A DNA stretch of 64,000 nt from G963668435 sp963668435 (GTDB lineage: Bacteria; Latescibacterota; Latescibacteria; Latescibacterales; Latescibacteraceae). A program made the translations under genes and the position numbers. Under the pieces are notes generated by a model. It was not told the origin of the DNA and searched no databases. It saw nothing but the letters and a program-made list of their open reading frames with translations. Below, piece by piece: positions 24,706 through 33,333 of the stretch (position 1 is the stretch's first letter; every line of letters starts with the position of its first letter). The stretch covers positions 496,001 to 560,000 of the forward strand of contig CAXXSC010000001.1 of assembly GCA_963668435.2 (NCBI GenBank), given 5' to 3'.

Positions 24706-24910
24706 GTTATCCCCCTGTTCGGTGACTGGTATATGATGTGATTTGTTATTTTTTTAACATCAATCGGAGTAAGACTCGCAATATATTTGAAAGACGGCTC
24801 GAATACAAGCGGAAAGGGATATCCGGGCGGACAAAAAAGACATGAAACGCCCGATTCTCTCATTTACAGAAACAGCAGGCCTGATAGACCGGCTGACCTT
24901 GCTGAATGGA

Positions 24911-25172
24911 GGGGGGTGCCAACGGGCACTTTTTGTTTCTGGCATCGGCGGATGCTTTGTATTTCTGTGAGGGATGTGCAGACTGATACGCTTTTCGGCT
25001 CTACGAAGCCGAACGCTGGGTGGCAGGATCACCGGAAGACCCCCTGTCGTTTCACGACATCCCCCTATTGAGGGGGATAGCCTGCGGCGCTATAGTGCTG
25101 TTTTTTGAGTCTTTTGTCGCATAGCGACCCCCCCCCTTTTTTTCAGGGGGGACACGGCGAAGCCGAGGGGGG
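24911..25172 (-). repeat. Modular hairpin element copy 6 and C5/G5 block
   Basis: On the minus strand: hairpin A TTCGGCT/AGCCGAA (24994-25013), linker ATCAGTCTGCACA...CAGAAATACAAA, hairpins GCATC-CGCC-GATGC (24942-24955) and GTGCC-CGTT-GGCAC (24916-24929). It is followed by CCCCCTGTCGTTTCACGACA, CCCCCTATTGAGGGGGATAGC, GTCTTTTGTCGC, and CCCCCCTTTTTTTCAGGGGGG with CGGCGAAGCCGAGGGGGG. The remainder of the 24706-25344 gap shows no gene. Confidence 0.7.
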
Positions 25173-25344
25173 TATCTTTCAATCATCGTTAATCATTTAA
25201 TCATAATAATCCGTGTTCCATTCATCTTTTTTCTTTCCCCCTGTATTCTGAATCCTGAATCCTGACCCCTTCCTTTTCTTTCTATTCTGTATTATATTAT
25301 GATCAGCTAAATTTAATTTCACAACACCTGAAAGTGAGGTCGTG

Positions 25345-26853
25345 ATGAGGTCTGCGAGGTTCAGGAGCACCATTTACGCAACATTTGCCGCCGTTTTTCT
25401 GTTGTCAGTTTTCTCCGCACACGCCGCAATAATCAATATCCCCGAGGAGCAGCCGACTATCCAGGCAGGCATTGATATCGCCGCCGAAAGCGACACTGTC
25501 CTTGTCGCGCCGGGGACATATTTCGAGAACCTCGATCTGCGGGAAAAGAGCATCACGTTAGCCTCGCATTATCTTACTACTGCGGATACGACATACATAC
25601 ATGAGACGGTGATCGACGCGCAGAAGAATGGAAAAATGGGTATCAATATTCAGAACGAGGAAGTTGGCCATGAGGTCAGCATTGCCGGATTAACTGTCCA
25701 GAATGCCACTTTTAAGCTGACTATCGGTGAAGGGTATGGAATAAGGTGCAAAAATACAAAAGCACACTTTGAATGGCTTGTGATACAAAAAAACAGCCCT
25801 ACCGGCTTTTCTTGCTCCATGTCAGACATTGTCATCGATAACACTTTGATTTCCAATAACAGACTTTACAGCTATGGTAAAGCGTTTTCTGCTCATACAT
25901 GTAATGTCACAATGACAAATACATGTGTAATAAATAATTCCGTTGATTATGGAATTAATTTTCAGAATTGTGATTCTGTTCTTTGTGATAATATTCTTGT
26001 TAAAAATAACTCAGATATTGGCATATTGTGCACGGCATCAAATGCGACAATCAAAAATTCAGTTATCGCCGATAATGGAGAACATGATTTATCTGCAGGC
26101 TCAAATGACATTACAATTATAAATTCCGTTATATATTCACAAAAAGAATACTATGAAAGGAATATAATATGTTCTGACTGTACTGTTCGTTTTATCAACT
26201 CGATTATTTGGGATAATACAAAAGACGAACAGATTTCTGTGCCATGGGAACTGCCGAGTAATCCTAAAGCCACGTTAATTTTCAGCAACTCGATCATTAA
26301 AGGTGGCTTGGATGGTATTGTCGCCTATTATCCAAGCTCTGAAATGAAAGCCGATATTTTCACGGAAGGCGAGCTCTACGAATTCGATCCCCTCTTTATA
26401 GATCCCGAAAACGGAGATTTCCACCTGCAGGAAAATTCACCCGCCATCGACACCGGCACTGCTTACTTCGAGTGGGACGGCGAGATCATCTTAGACCTAC
26501 AGCCCGAAGAGTACTATGGTGCCGCTCCCGATATAGGAGCCTACGAATACGATCCCACAGTTTCTGTCGAAACAAGCGAGCTTTTTCCGCAGACAGCGCA
26601 CCTCCTGAATCCCTCGCCGAATCCGTTCAATCCCTCGACAACGATATCTTTCACGTTGTCGGAGCCTTCCGTGATTGTACTTTCGATTTACAATATTAAC
26701 GGCCAGCATGTGACTGATCTTGCGAGCGGGCAGTTCGCTGCAGGGGTGCATTCAGCCGTGTGGAATGCGGAGGGTATGGCGAGCGGCGTGTATTTTTGCG
26801 TGCTCGACACTGGCGGGGCGGTGGAGGCGAAGAGGCTGTTGCTGCTGAGGTAA
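25345..26853 (+). CDS. Secreted beta-helix surface protein A with C-terminal sorting domain
   Basis: A 502 aa protein with a signal peptide (residues about 1-28, ending SAHAA). A right-handed parallel beta-helix follows: 'IPEEQPTIQAGIDIAAESDT' and VLVAPGTYFENLDL are the usual opening of pectin-lyase-fold proteins, followed by N-rich coils such as NSVIADNGEHD. The C-terminal approximately 90 residues, starting LLNPSPNPFNPSTTISFTLS and ending AKRLLLLR, form a FlgD-like/type IX sorting domain. The middle (about residues 95-365) is encoded by markedly A+T-rich DNA and differs from the paralogue at 35.8 kb, whereas both ends are nearly identical. The ATG at 25345 follows GAGGT. Surface adhesion or glycan binding is a guess. 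Confidence 0.8.
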   Translation: MRSARFRSTIYATFAAVFLLSVFSAHAAIINIPEEQPTIQAGIDIAAESDTVLVAPGTYFENLDLREKSITLASHYLTTADTTYIHETVIDAQKNGKMGINIQNEEVGHEVSIAGLTVQNATFKLTIGEGYGIRCKNTKAHFEWLVIQKNSPTGFSCSMSDIVIDNTLISNNRLYSYGKAFSAHTCNVTMTNTCVINNSVDYGINFQNCDSVLCDNILVKNNSDIGILCTASNATIKNSVIADNGEHDLSAGSNDITIINSVIYSQKEYYERNIICSDCTVRFINSIIWDNTKDEQISVPWELPSNPKATLIFSNSIIKGGLDGIVAYYPSSEMKADIFTEGELYEFDPLFIDPENGDFHLQENSPAIDTGTAYFEWDGEIILDLQPEEYYGAAPDIGAYEYDPTVSVETSELFPQTAHLLNPSPNPFNPSTTISFTLSEPSVIVLSIYNINGQHVTDLASGQFAAGVHSAVWNAEGMASGVYFCVLDTGGAVEAKRLLLLR

Positions 26854-26993
26854 AAAAAGACAGGATTAAGTAGTCAGGATTCAGAATACAGGAGAAAAGA
26901 TGGAAGATGAGGGGCAAAGGCACGAGGGCACAGAGAAAAAATTGTCTGAACCGCTGATTGCTATGATTAAATGATTAACGATGATTAAAAGAT

Positions 26994-27358
26994 CACCCCC
27001 CCTCGGTTTCGCCGTGTCCCCACTGAAAGAGGAGGGCGGTCGCCAACGCGACAAAAGACTTAAAAAAACAGCGCCCAAAACAGCGCCGCAAATACTGGTG
27101 ATCGCACAAGCCAGCGTTCGGCTTCGCAGGGCCGAACAGCGACTGTACATGCACAAACCCATCAGAAACAAAAAGCGCCCTCTGGCGCCCCCTCTACAGG
27201 GGGATGTCGTGAAACGACAGGGGGTTATCTTTCCATCAGCGCAATCAGCGGTTCAGACAGTATTTCCAAGTGATCCCACCTTCCAGCGTTGTCGTCGCAG
27301 CGACAACAGCGGATCGATTTGCATATTCCTATCAGAAATATAAAGCATCCGCCGATGC
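26994..27358 (+). repeat. Modular hairpin element copies 7 and 8
   Basis: C5/G5 text with CCTCGGTTTCGCCGTG and GGTCGCCAACGCGAC opens the block. Copy 7: hairpin A TTCGGCT/GGCCGAA (27117-27136), linker GACTGTACATGCACA...CAGAAACAAAAA, hairpin B GCGCC-CTCT-GGCGC (27175-27188), then CCCCCTCTACAGGGGG with GTCGTGAAACGAC. Copy 8: hairpin A TTGTCG/CGACAA (27289-27306), linker GATCGATTTGCATA...CAGAAATATAAA, hairpin B GCATC-CGCC-GATGC (27345-27358). Both are mirrored at 35.3-35.6 kb. No gene lies in 26854-27445. Confidence 0.7.
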
Positions 27359-27445
27359 CCGCTGATGCTTGCCTGACATAGGGCAATCTTGTATACTTAC
27401 CATAATCGATCAGTCTGTCACTCTTATCCCATCAATGAGGGCGCC

Positions 27446-30421
27446 ATGAAAAAAGCGATTCCGTTCCTGTTCTGTTTCCTGCTTCTGGGTGCCGCGGCCC
27501 GGGCCGGGACAACACCGGCTATCGGGCTGCATGAAAACACGCCGAATATCGTTGCCCTGACCAACGCGACCATTGTTGTCAAGCCGGGCGAGATCATCAA
27601 ATCAGGCACTGTTGTCATCCGCGACGACCGTATTTTCGCGGTGGGAGAGGATGTCGATATTCCCCGGGACGCTGTCGTGAGAAACTGCCTCGGCATGACT
27701 GTCTATCCCGCCTTTGTGGAGCTGTTCAGCGATTACGGTATCTCAGAGGTTCCGGCCATGAAAACGGCAAGCGCCCATCACTGGAATCCGGCGGTCAATG
27801 CGGAACGTAATGCAATGGAGCTTTTCGTGACGAATAAAGGGCAGGCGGCACGTCTCAGGAACTGGGGATTCGCTGTGGCGGTCACCTGCCCGTCGGAGGG
27901 GATTTTCCGTGGGAACGGGGCGGTTGTCCTGCTGAAAGATGGTGACGCTAAAGAGGCCCTGCTGGATGAAAGCCCCGCCATGCCGCTTTCGTTCATACGC
28001 GGCGGACAGCTCAACTATCCCAATTCACGCATGGGGAGTGTGGCCCTTCTGCGGCAGGCGTTCCTTGATGCCGACTGGTACGCAAGGGCGCACGAGATAT
28101 ACCGTCGCTCGCCGGAAGGGCAGCACAAACCGGAGACGAATGTCTCGCTGGCGGCACTGTCGGCCCATTGCGCGGCAAAACGGCCTTTTGCGGCCTACGC
28201 TTCTGATAGTCTCGATCTTTTCCGCTTCGCTAAGATCGGGCGGGAGTTCGGCCTTGATCTTTGGCATGTGGGCACGGGCTATGAATACCGCCGCCTGGAT
28301 GAGGTGAAAACTGCCGGCGGCAGGCTCATCCTACCTTTGAATTTTCCGAAAGCGCCGGATGTTTCTGCGGACGAGGTCGAGCTACGCGACCTCAAGCACT
28401 GGGATATCGCGCCTGAAAATCCCGCACGCTGTGCCGCTGAAGGGCTCGCTTTCGCGTTGAGCTCAGTGCGGTTGGGCAATGGTGACGATTTCCTCGCGAA
28501 CCTTCGCACAGCAGTCAAGCGCGGGCTTACGCAAGAGACAGCGCTGGAGGCACTTACCACTGTGCCGGCTGAAATGATCGGCATGAGCGACCGTATCGGC
28601 ACAGTCGAGGAGGGGCGGCTCGCGAACCTCTTTCTCACCAGCGGCTGTATTTTCGATGCGGAAACGAAAGTGATCGAGACCTGGGTGGGTGGCGAGCGCA
28701 ACGTGATAGTCCCGCTCCCGGTCAGCGACATACGCGGCAGCTGGTCGCTCAGTGTCGATGCTTTGCCCGGATTCGGTGATGCCGAGCTGGAGATCATAGG
28801 CAATCCTGTCCTGCCGAAAGCGGCGCTCAAAAAAGGCGAGATGAAAGCCGATGTTCTCAAGCCGGTGCTCGATGCGGGACGTTTCATGTTCGCGTTTCCC
28901 GGCGATTCACTCGGTGCCAAAGGTATCATCCGTATGCAGGCGCTCGTTGTCGGCGGCCACATGAGCGGCGGCGGCATCATGCCGGACGGCCGCGAGTTCC
29001 ACTGGGAGGCCGACCGCACGAAACTGCCCGGCGCTCCAAACGATAAGGCGGCAACTGAGAACAAGGCGACCGATGTGAGCGAAAAGGACAAAGAGCCGCT
29101 GGCGGCATCGTTCACGGTGGTCTGTCCCGAGGGCGCTTACGGCCGAGAGGCACTGCCGGAACAGCCGGAGACTGTCCTTGTCACAAACGCCACGATCTGG
29201 ACCAGCGGCCCGAAGGGTGTGCTCGAAAATGCCGATCTGCTGGTGAAGAACGGGAAGGTCGAGAAAGTTGCCGTCGGTATCGAGCCCCCGAAAAACGCGG
29301 TAGTGATCGATGCCGGGGGGAAACATGTCACCGCGGGATTGATCGACGCCCATTCGCATCTCGCTGTCTGGGGTGGCGTAAACGAGTACACGCACTCGAT
29401 CACCTCGGAAACGCGGGTGGAGGACGTAATCGACTGTGACAGCATCAACATCTACCGCCAGATGGCCGGGGGGCTGACAAGCTCCTGCATCCTGCACGGC
29501 TCGGCTAACAGTATCGGCGGCCAGAACACGGTGATCAAGCTCCGCTGGGGCTCCATGCCCGAAGATATGATTGTCGCCGAGGCGGTTCCAACGCTCAAGA
29601 TGGCGCTTGGCGAGAACCCGAAACTCGCCAATGTGTTCGACACGAAAATCGATCGCTATCCGCGTTCACGTCTCGGTGTGGAACAGTTCATCCGCGATTC
29701 ATTCGCCGCGGCGAAAGACTACGAGCGCTCATGGCAGGAGTATGAGGACGCCGGCAGGAAGAAAAAGAAACTCATCCCCCCGCGCCGTGACCTTCGCATG
29801 GAGGCACTTGTCGAGGTGCTGCACGACGAGCGCTGGATTCACTGCCATTCCTACCGTCAGGACGAGATCGAGGCGCTGATCGCGATTGCCGAGGACATGG
29901 GATTCAGGATCAGGGTGTTCATTCATAACCTCGAGGGCTACAAGGTCGCCGATATCATGCGTGAGCACGGCTCCATGCCCACCGTGTTCAGCGACTGGTG
30001 GGCCTACAAGGCGGAGGTTTACGATTCCATTCCCTATAACGGCGCCATTCTTCACAGCCGCGGCCTGCTGACCAGTTTCAACTCCGATGACAAGGAACTG
30101 GCGCGCCGCATGAACCTCGAGGCCGCCAAAGCCGTCAAATATGGTGGTGTCGATCCCATGGAGGCGCTCAAGCTGGTTACTATCAATCCCGCTGTCCAGC
30201 TCGGTATCGACAAAATGACCGGCAGCCTGGAAAAAGGCAAGGACGCCGATTTCGTTATCTGGAGCGGGTCGCCGCTGTCGTCAATGAGCATTTGTGAGCA
30301 GACCTGGATAGACGGCAGACGTTATTTCGACCGCGATGAAAGCCGTCAGTTCGAGGAGCGCACAGCCCGTGAGCGAAGTGCTCTCATACAGAAAGTCCTC
30401 CAGTCCAAGAACGGGAAATAG
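27446..30421 (+). CDS. Double-domain amidohydrolase, first domain degenerate
   Basis: Exported protein of 991 aa with a signal peptide (MKKAIPFLFCFLLLGAAARA). Two amidohydrolase-superfamily domains lie in tandem. The second (about residues 580-985) has the metal site: GLIDAHSHLAVWGG, WIHCHSYRQDEIEAL, VFIHNLEGYKV, and late SFNSDDKE, plus 'GSLEKGKDADFVIWSG'. The first (about 30-450) keeps the beta-sandwich edges (ATIVVKPGEIIKSGTVVIRD, GTVEEGRLANLFLT) but has YPAFVELFSDYG where HxH should be, so it is probably non-catalytic. The ATG at 27446 follows GAGGG. It forms an operon with the next amidohydrolase 29 bases downstream. The substrate is unknown; imidazolonepropionase/dipeptidase-like periplasmic roles are usual for such proteins. 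Confidence 0.82.
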   Translation: MKKAIPFLFCFLLLGAAARAGTTPAIGLHENTPNIVALTNATIVVKPGEIIKSGTVVIRDDRIFAVGEDVDIPRDAVVRNCLGMTVYPAFVELFSDYGISEVPAMKTASAHHWNPAVNAERNAMELFVTNKGQAARLRNWGFAVAVTCPSEGIFRGNGAVVLLKDGDAKEALLDESPAMPLSFIRGGQLNYPNSRMGSVALLRQAFLDADWYARAHEIYRRSPEGQHKPETNVSLAALSAHCAAKRPFAAYASDSLDLFRFAKIGREFGLDLWHVGTGYEYRRLDEVKTAGGRLILPLNFPKAPDVSADEVELRDLKHWDIAPENPARCAAEGLAFALSSVRLGNGDDFLANLRTAVKRGLTQETALEALTTVPAEMIGMSDRIGTVEEGRLANLFLTSGCIFDAETKVIETWVGGERNVIVPLPVSDIRGSWSLSVDALPGFGDAELEIIGNPVLPKAALKKGEMKADVLKPVLDAGRFMFAFPGDSLGAKGIIRMQALVVGGHMSGGGIMPDGREFHWEADRTKLPGAPNDKAATENKATDVSEKDKEPLAASFTVVCPEGAYGREALPEQPETVLVTNATIWTSGPKGVLENADLLVKNGKVEKVAVGIEPPKNAVVIDAGGKHVTAGLIDAHSHLAVWGGVNEYTHSITSETRVEDVIDCDSINIYRQMAGGLTSSCILHGSANSIGGQNTVIKLRWGSMPEDMIVAEAVPTLKMALGENPKLANVFDTKIDRYPRSRLGVEQFIRDSFAAAKDYERSWQEYEDAGRKKKKLIPPRRDLRMEALVEVLHDERWIHCHSYRQDEIEALIAIAEDMGFRIRVFIHNLEGYKVADIMREHGSMPTVFSDWWAYKAEVYDSIPYNGAILHSRGLLTSFNSDDKELARRMNLEAAKAVKYGGVDPMEALKLVTINPAVQLGIDKMTGSLEKGKDADFVIWSGSPLSSMSICEQTWIDGRRYFDRDESRQFEERTARERSALIQKVLQSKNGK

Positions 30422-30450
30422 TGCGCTGTCGTGGCGGAAAGGAATAGAAT

Positions 30451-31788
30451 ATGAAACGGAAATATTACATACAAGTCATCATGACAGCGGTCCTGCTGTG
30501 CTGCGGCGCTCTGTCTCTTTACGCGCATGACAGAATACCGTCGCCGCCGCAGACAGCGCCGGTCGCCCTTGTCGGCGCGACTGTCCACACTGTTTCCGGC
30601 GAGGATATCGAGAACGCCACAGTGCTTTTCGAGGATGGCGTTATTACGGCGGTCGGCGGCAATGTCGCACTGCCCGCGGGTGTGCAGAAAATCGATGTCA
30701 GCGGCAAACATGTCTATCCGGGACTGATCGAAGCGCTGTCCCAGCTCGGCCTGACCGAGATCAGCGCTGTCCGCCAGATGAGCGATTACCGCGAGACCGG
30801 CGACATCAATCCCAATGTCCGGGCCGAAACAGCGGTCAATGCCGATTCCGAACGCATACCGGTGACACGGAGCAACGGTATCGCCATTGCGGGCACACTG
30901 CCCTCGGGGAGCCTTGTCGCGGGCATGGCGGCGGCGCTCATGCTCGATGGCTGGTCCTGGGGCGAAATGACACTGAAAGCGCCGCTCGGCCTCGTAATCG
31001 AGTGGCCGGGCACGACAGTTACTCCGGCATACGGCGCACAGAAAAGCGGTGACAGCCGCCGGAAAAATGTCAAGGCGCGTATCATGCAGCTCGACAAGAC
31101 ATTCAGCGAGGCCCGCGCTTACATGACCGCACGCGAGGCCGCGCCGGGCAAGGATGTGCCGGTGCCGAACACGGATGTCCGCTGGGAATCCATGATCCCG
31201 GTGCTGAAAAAAGAGATCCCGGTCTGGATACACGCCGACAGGAAGAGCGAAATCGAGGATGCCGTGGCGTTCGCTGTCCGTAACGATGTCAGGATGGTGC
31301 TTATCGGCGGTTTCGACGCCCCGAGCTGCGCCACGCTCCTGAATGAGCATGATATCTCCGTGATCGCCAGCCCGGTCTGCCGTCTGCCGCTCAGGCGGGA
31401 CAGTGCCTATGACAGCTCGTTCACCCTGCCGGAACGCCTTCGTGAAAACGGCGTTAAATTCTGTATATCCGGCCACGAGGGGCACGGCAACGAACGCAAT
31501 CTGCCCTATCACGCAGCCATGGCCGCGTCTTACGGCCTCCCTCAGGACGAGGCCCTGAAAGCGATAACGCTTCATGCCGCCGAAGTTCTCGGTATCGGCG
31601 ACCGTGCCGGATCGATCGAGAAAGGCAGGGACGCGACAATAATTGTCACCGATGGTGATATCCTCGAGATCACGACACAGGTCGAGCGCATGTTCATCAT
31701 GGGCCGCCCCGTCGATCTCGGCAACAAACAGACAGCCCTTTATGAGAAATACCGTGAAAAATACCGTCAGCATGATGCCCGAAACTAA
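30451..31788 (+). CDS. Amidohydrolase-family protein lacking the HxH metal motif
   Basis: Exported 445 aa protein with a signal peptide ending about residue 25 (LSLYAHD). The fold is recognised by VALVGATVHTVSGEDIENAT, 'VLFEDGVITAVGGNVALPAG', IDVSGKHVYPGLIEALSQ and the C-terminal LGIGDRAGSIEKGRDATIIV. The usual GxxDxHxH is replaced by YPGLIEALSQLG, and only VWIHAD and GHEGHGNERNLPY offer histidines, so a complete binuclear metal site is unlikely. Together with the preceding gene, it may form a hetero-complex in which only one domain is catalytic. Its end overlaps the next gene. Confidence 0.75.
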   Translation: MKRKYYIQVIMTAVLLCCGALSLYAHDRIPSPPQTAPVALVGATVHTVSGEDIENATVLFEDGVITAVGGNVALPAGVQKIDVSGKHVYPGLIEALSQLGLTEISAVRQMSDYRETGDINPNVRAETAVNADSERIPVTRSNGIAIAGTLPSGSLVAGMAAALMLDGWSWGEMTLKAPLGLVIEWPGTTVTPAYGAQKSGDSRRKNVKARIMQLDKTFSEARAYMTAREAAPGKDVPVPNTDVRWESMIPVLKKEIPVWIHADRKSEIEDAVAFAVRNDVRMVLIGGFDAPSCATLLNEHDISVIASPVCRLPLRRDSAYDSSFTLPERLRENGVKFCISGHEGHGNERNLPYHAAMAASYGLPQDEALKAITLHAAEVLGIGDRAGSIEKGRDATIIVTDGDILEITTQVERMFIMGRPVDLGNKQTALYEKYREKYRQHDARN

Positions 31789-32749
31789 TTGTAAAAATAA
31801 AGTTTATCGTCTTGTGAACCGGTGGGTGCGCCTGATCGCACCCGCCGTGTTTCTCTGCCTGTTTTCTGTCGCGGTTTCGGCTGCCGAAACAAGCCGTACG
31901 CTGAGAACGGATCATTTCAGCATCGAATATCCCGCGGCGGGAAAGCCCTATGCGGAACTTGTCGGCGACATTGCGGAGTCAGGCTACAAACGTGTTGCCG
32001 AAATGCTCGACTACGAGCCGGACGGTCCAGTGCGTCTCGTGATAAGCGGCACAGCCGAAGATTTCAAACGTCTGACAAACGGCGTTCTGCCGGACTGGAG
32101 CAGCGCTGCGGCCCGCCCCCCCCGCACTATCGTTCTCTCGCCGCTTTCCGGCGGGAAAATGGGGATCGAGCATATCATTCCCCACGAGATCATGCATGTT
32201 TTCCTCTACGATGCCTCGGAGGGCGCCTTTGTGCCGCGCTGGTTCCACGAGGGACTTGCCGAGCTTGTCTCGGGACGGGGCGGGATACGGAGCCGCTGGC
32301 GTCTGACATGGAAAAGTATGCACGGCGGGCTCTTGAGTTTCGAGGATATCCAACGGATTTTCTCAGGAGACGCCGATGCTGCTGCACTCGCCTATGACCA
32401 GTCCGAGATCGCTGTCCGCATCCTGACCGAGATGCACGGCGGGGCTGTCTATGCGGGGATCGTCGACCGTCTGGCGGCAGGAGACAGTTTCGGGCAGGCG
32501 TTCGAGACCGCGACCGGCGTCTCCGTCAGCCGTTACGAGACCCATTATCTGAACGAGATCAGGAAACGCTATACAGCCCGTCAGCTGCTCTCCTACATCC
32601 CCGGCACCTGGACCGCTATCATGGTTCTGGCGCTTGTTGCTTGGGTCGCCACGAAACTGAGAAGCCGTCGTATAATGAAACGCTGGGAGACCGAGGAACG
32701 TCCCGGCAATGTCATCGATTTCGACCATTTCCCGCCCGATGAGGACTGA
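31772..32749 (+). CDS. Membrane-anchored zinc metallopeptidase (peptidase MA-like)
   Basis: About 325 aa. A signal/anchor sequence (LIAPAVFLCLFSVAVSAAE) is followed by a gluzincin-like domain with the HExxH motif in IIPHEIMHVFLYDAS, a downstream glutamate helix RWFHEGLAELVSG, and 'GGAVYAGIVDRLAAGDSFGQ'. A C-terminal membrane helix (GTWTAIMVLALVAWVATKL) and a charged tail place the catalytic domain outside the cytoplasm. The start is uncertain: ATG 31772 overlaps the upstream gene by 17 bases and lacks a clear ribosome site; ATG 31742 is an alternative. Third gene of the amidohydrolase operon. Confidence 0.72.
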   Translation: MMPETNCKNKVYRLVNRWVRLIAPAVFLCLFSVAVSAAETSRTLRTDHFSIEYPAAGKPYAELVGDIAESGYKRVAEMLDYEPDGPVRLVISGTAEDFKRLTNGVLPDWSSAAARPPRTIVLSPLSGGKMGIEHIIPHEIMHVFLYDASEGAFVPRWFHEGLAELVSGRGGIRSRWRLTWKSMHGGLLSFEDIQRIFSGDADAAALAYDQSEIAVRILTEMHGGAVYAGIVDRLAAGDSFGQAFETATGVSVSRYETHYLNEIRKRYTARQLLSYIPGTWTAIMVLALVAWVATKLRSRRIMKRWETEERPGNVIDFDHFPPDED

Positions 32750-33089
32750 TATGCGGTGCGGACAGGATGGCTGCCCCCCCGCTATCCTGTCTTCCTCCCC
32801 TGAACAGCGCCGCCGCTTTCACGCTTCGTTATGAACCGCCCCGCTCCGGGGGAATATTTCACTCCGACACAAGCATCGGGAATTAGCCCCTGAGAGATAT
32901 ACATACCCCCATTCTCCGTGTCTGAACTTTTTTAAAAAAGCTGTAATATTTTTGCCGTCCCATGCGTCCAAATATATGAGAGGAGAACAGTGAGTGTTTC
33001 ACCGCACTCATTTCATATAGATAACGGAGCTGAATCCGCTTTCTCAATAAAACGTTCGCTGTTTGTTGCTTTCGCGGAAACAGCTGCCA

Positions 33090-33118
33090 GCCCGGGCACA
33101 GGTTGCCCGGGCTTTTTT
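33090..33118 (+). terminator. Strong intrinsic terminator in the 32.75-33.33 kb gap
   Basis: GCCCGGGCA and TGCCCGGGC form a 9-bp G+C stem with a five-base loop, followed by six T. It is 340 bases after the metallopeptidase stop, too far to be its obvious terminator. A GTG frame with GAGGAG (32990-33139) runs through the hairpin and is not convincing as a gene. The stretch 32750-33089 may encode an untranslated RNA; nothing else is recognisable there. Confidence 0.75.
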
Positions 33119-33257
33119 GTGGAAAAGGTCTTCAGATAAACCGTGAGGATAATGCGTATCGGACAATACCGTATGATGGGGCGACCTGCGGCTTTTAGCG
33201 CATCTATTGAAAGTTTTTTTGCCACGGCATGCCGGACAGACGGAGTGGAAAAAAGAC

Positions 33258-33286
33258 TTGCCATGTCACCAATCAGTGACTATATT
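33258..33286 (+). promoter_or_regulatory. Promoter of the TetR-controlled operon
   Basis: TTGCCA (33258-33263), a 17-base spacer, and TATATT (33281-33286). The spacer is occupied exactly by the first palindromic operator and the predicted start site (about 33293) by the second. Confidence 0.65.
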
Positions 33287-33304
33287 GTGTCACCATGCAG
33301 TGAC
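33265..33304. promoter_or_regulatory. Twin palindromic operators, GTCAC-N6-GTGAC
   Basis: Two copies of GTCAC-N6-GTGAC at 33265-33280 and 33289-33304, centres 24 bases apart. The second extends to TGTCACCATGCAGTGACA, a 6-bp perfect inverted repeat. They flank the -10 box, and a TetR-family gene lies two genes downstream, so they are the likely binding sites of that repressor. The match to TetR is inference from size, symmetry and location. Confidence 0.65.
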
Positions 33305-33333
33305 ATTTGGCAAATACCACCTGGGAGAAAGCA

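Larger units (their letters stand above)
25211..27358 (+). repeat. Left arm of a 2.15 kb inverted repeat
   Basis: This stretch matches 35335-37480 in inverted orientation. Matching parts are the upstream text (CCGTGTTCCATTCATCTTTT), the leader ATTATATTATGATCAGCTAA, the first approximately 270 and last approximately 420 bases of the surface-protein genes, and about 500 bases downstream including two modular elements. The two arms differ strongly only in the middle of the genes (about 25620-26435 here). The arms are almost equal in length and bound an approximately 8 kb unique segment. Confidence 0.8.

Noticed and set aside
32990..33139. Small GTG-started frame of 49 codons with GAGGAG upstream
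   Set aside because: It reads straight through a perfect intrinsic terminator and has no recognisable feature, so the terminator is the better explanation.
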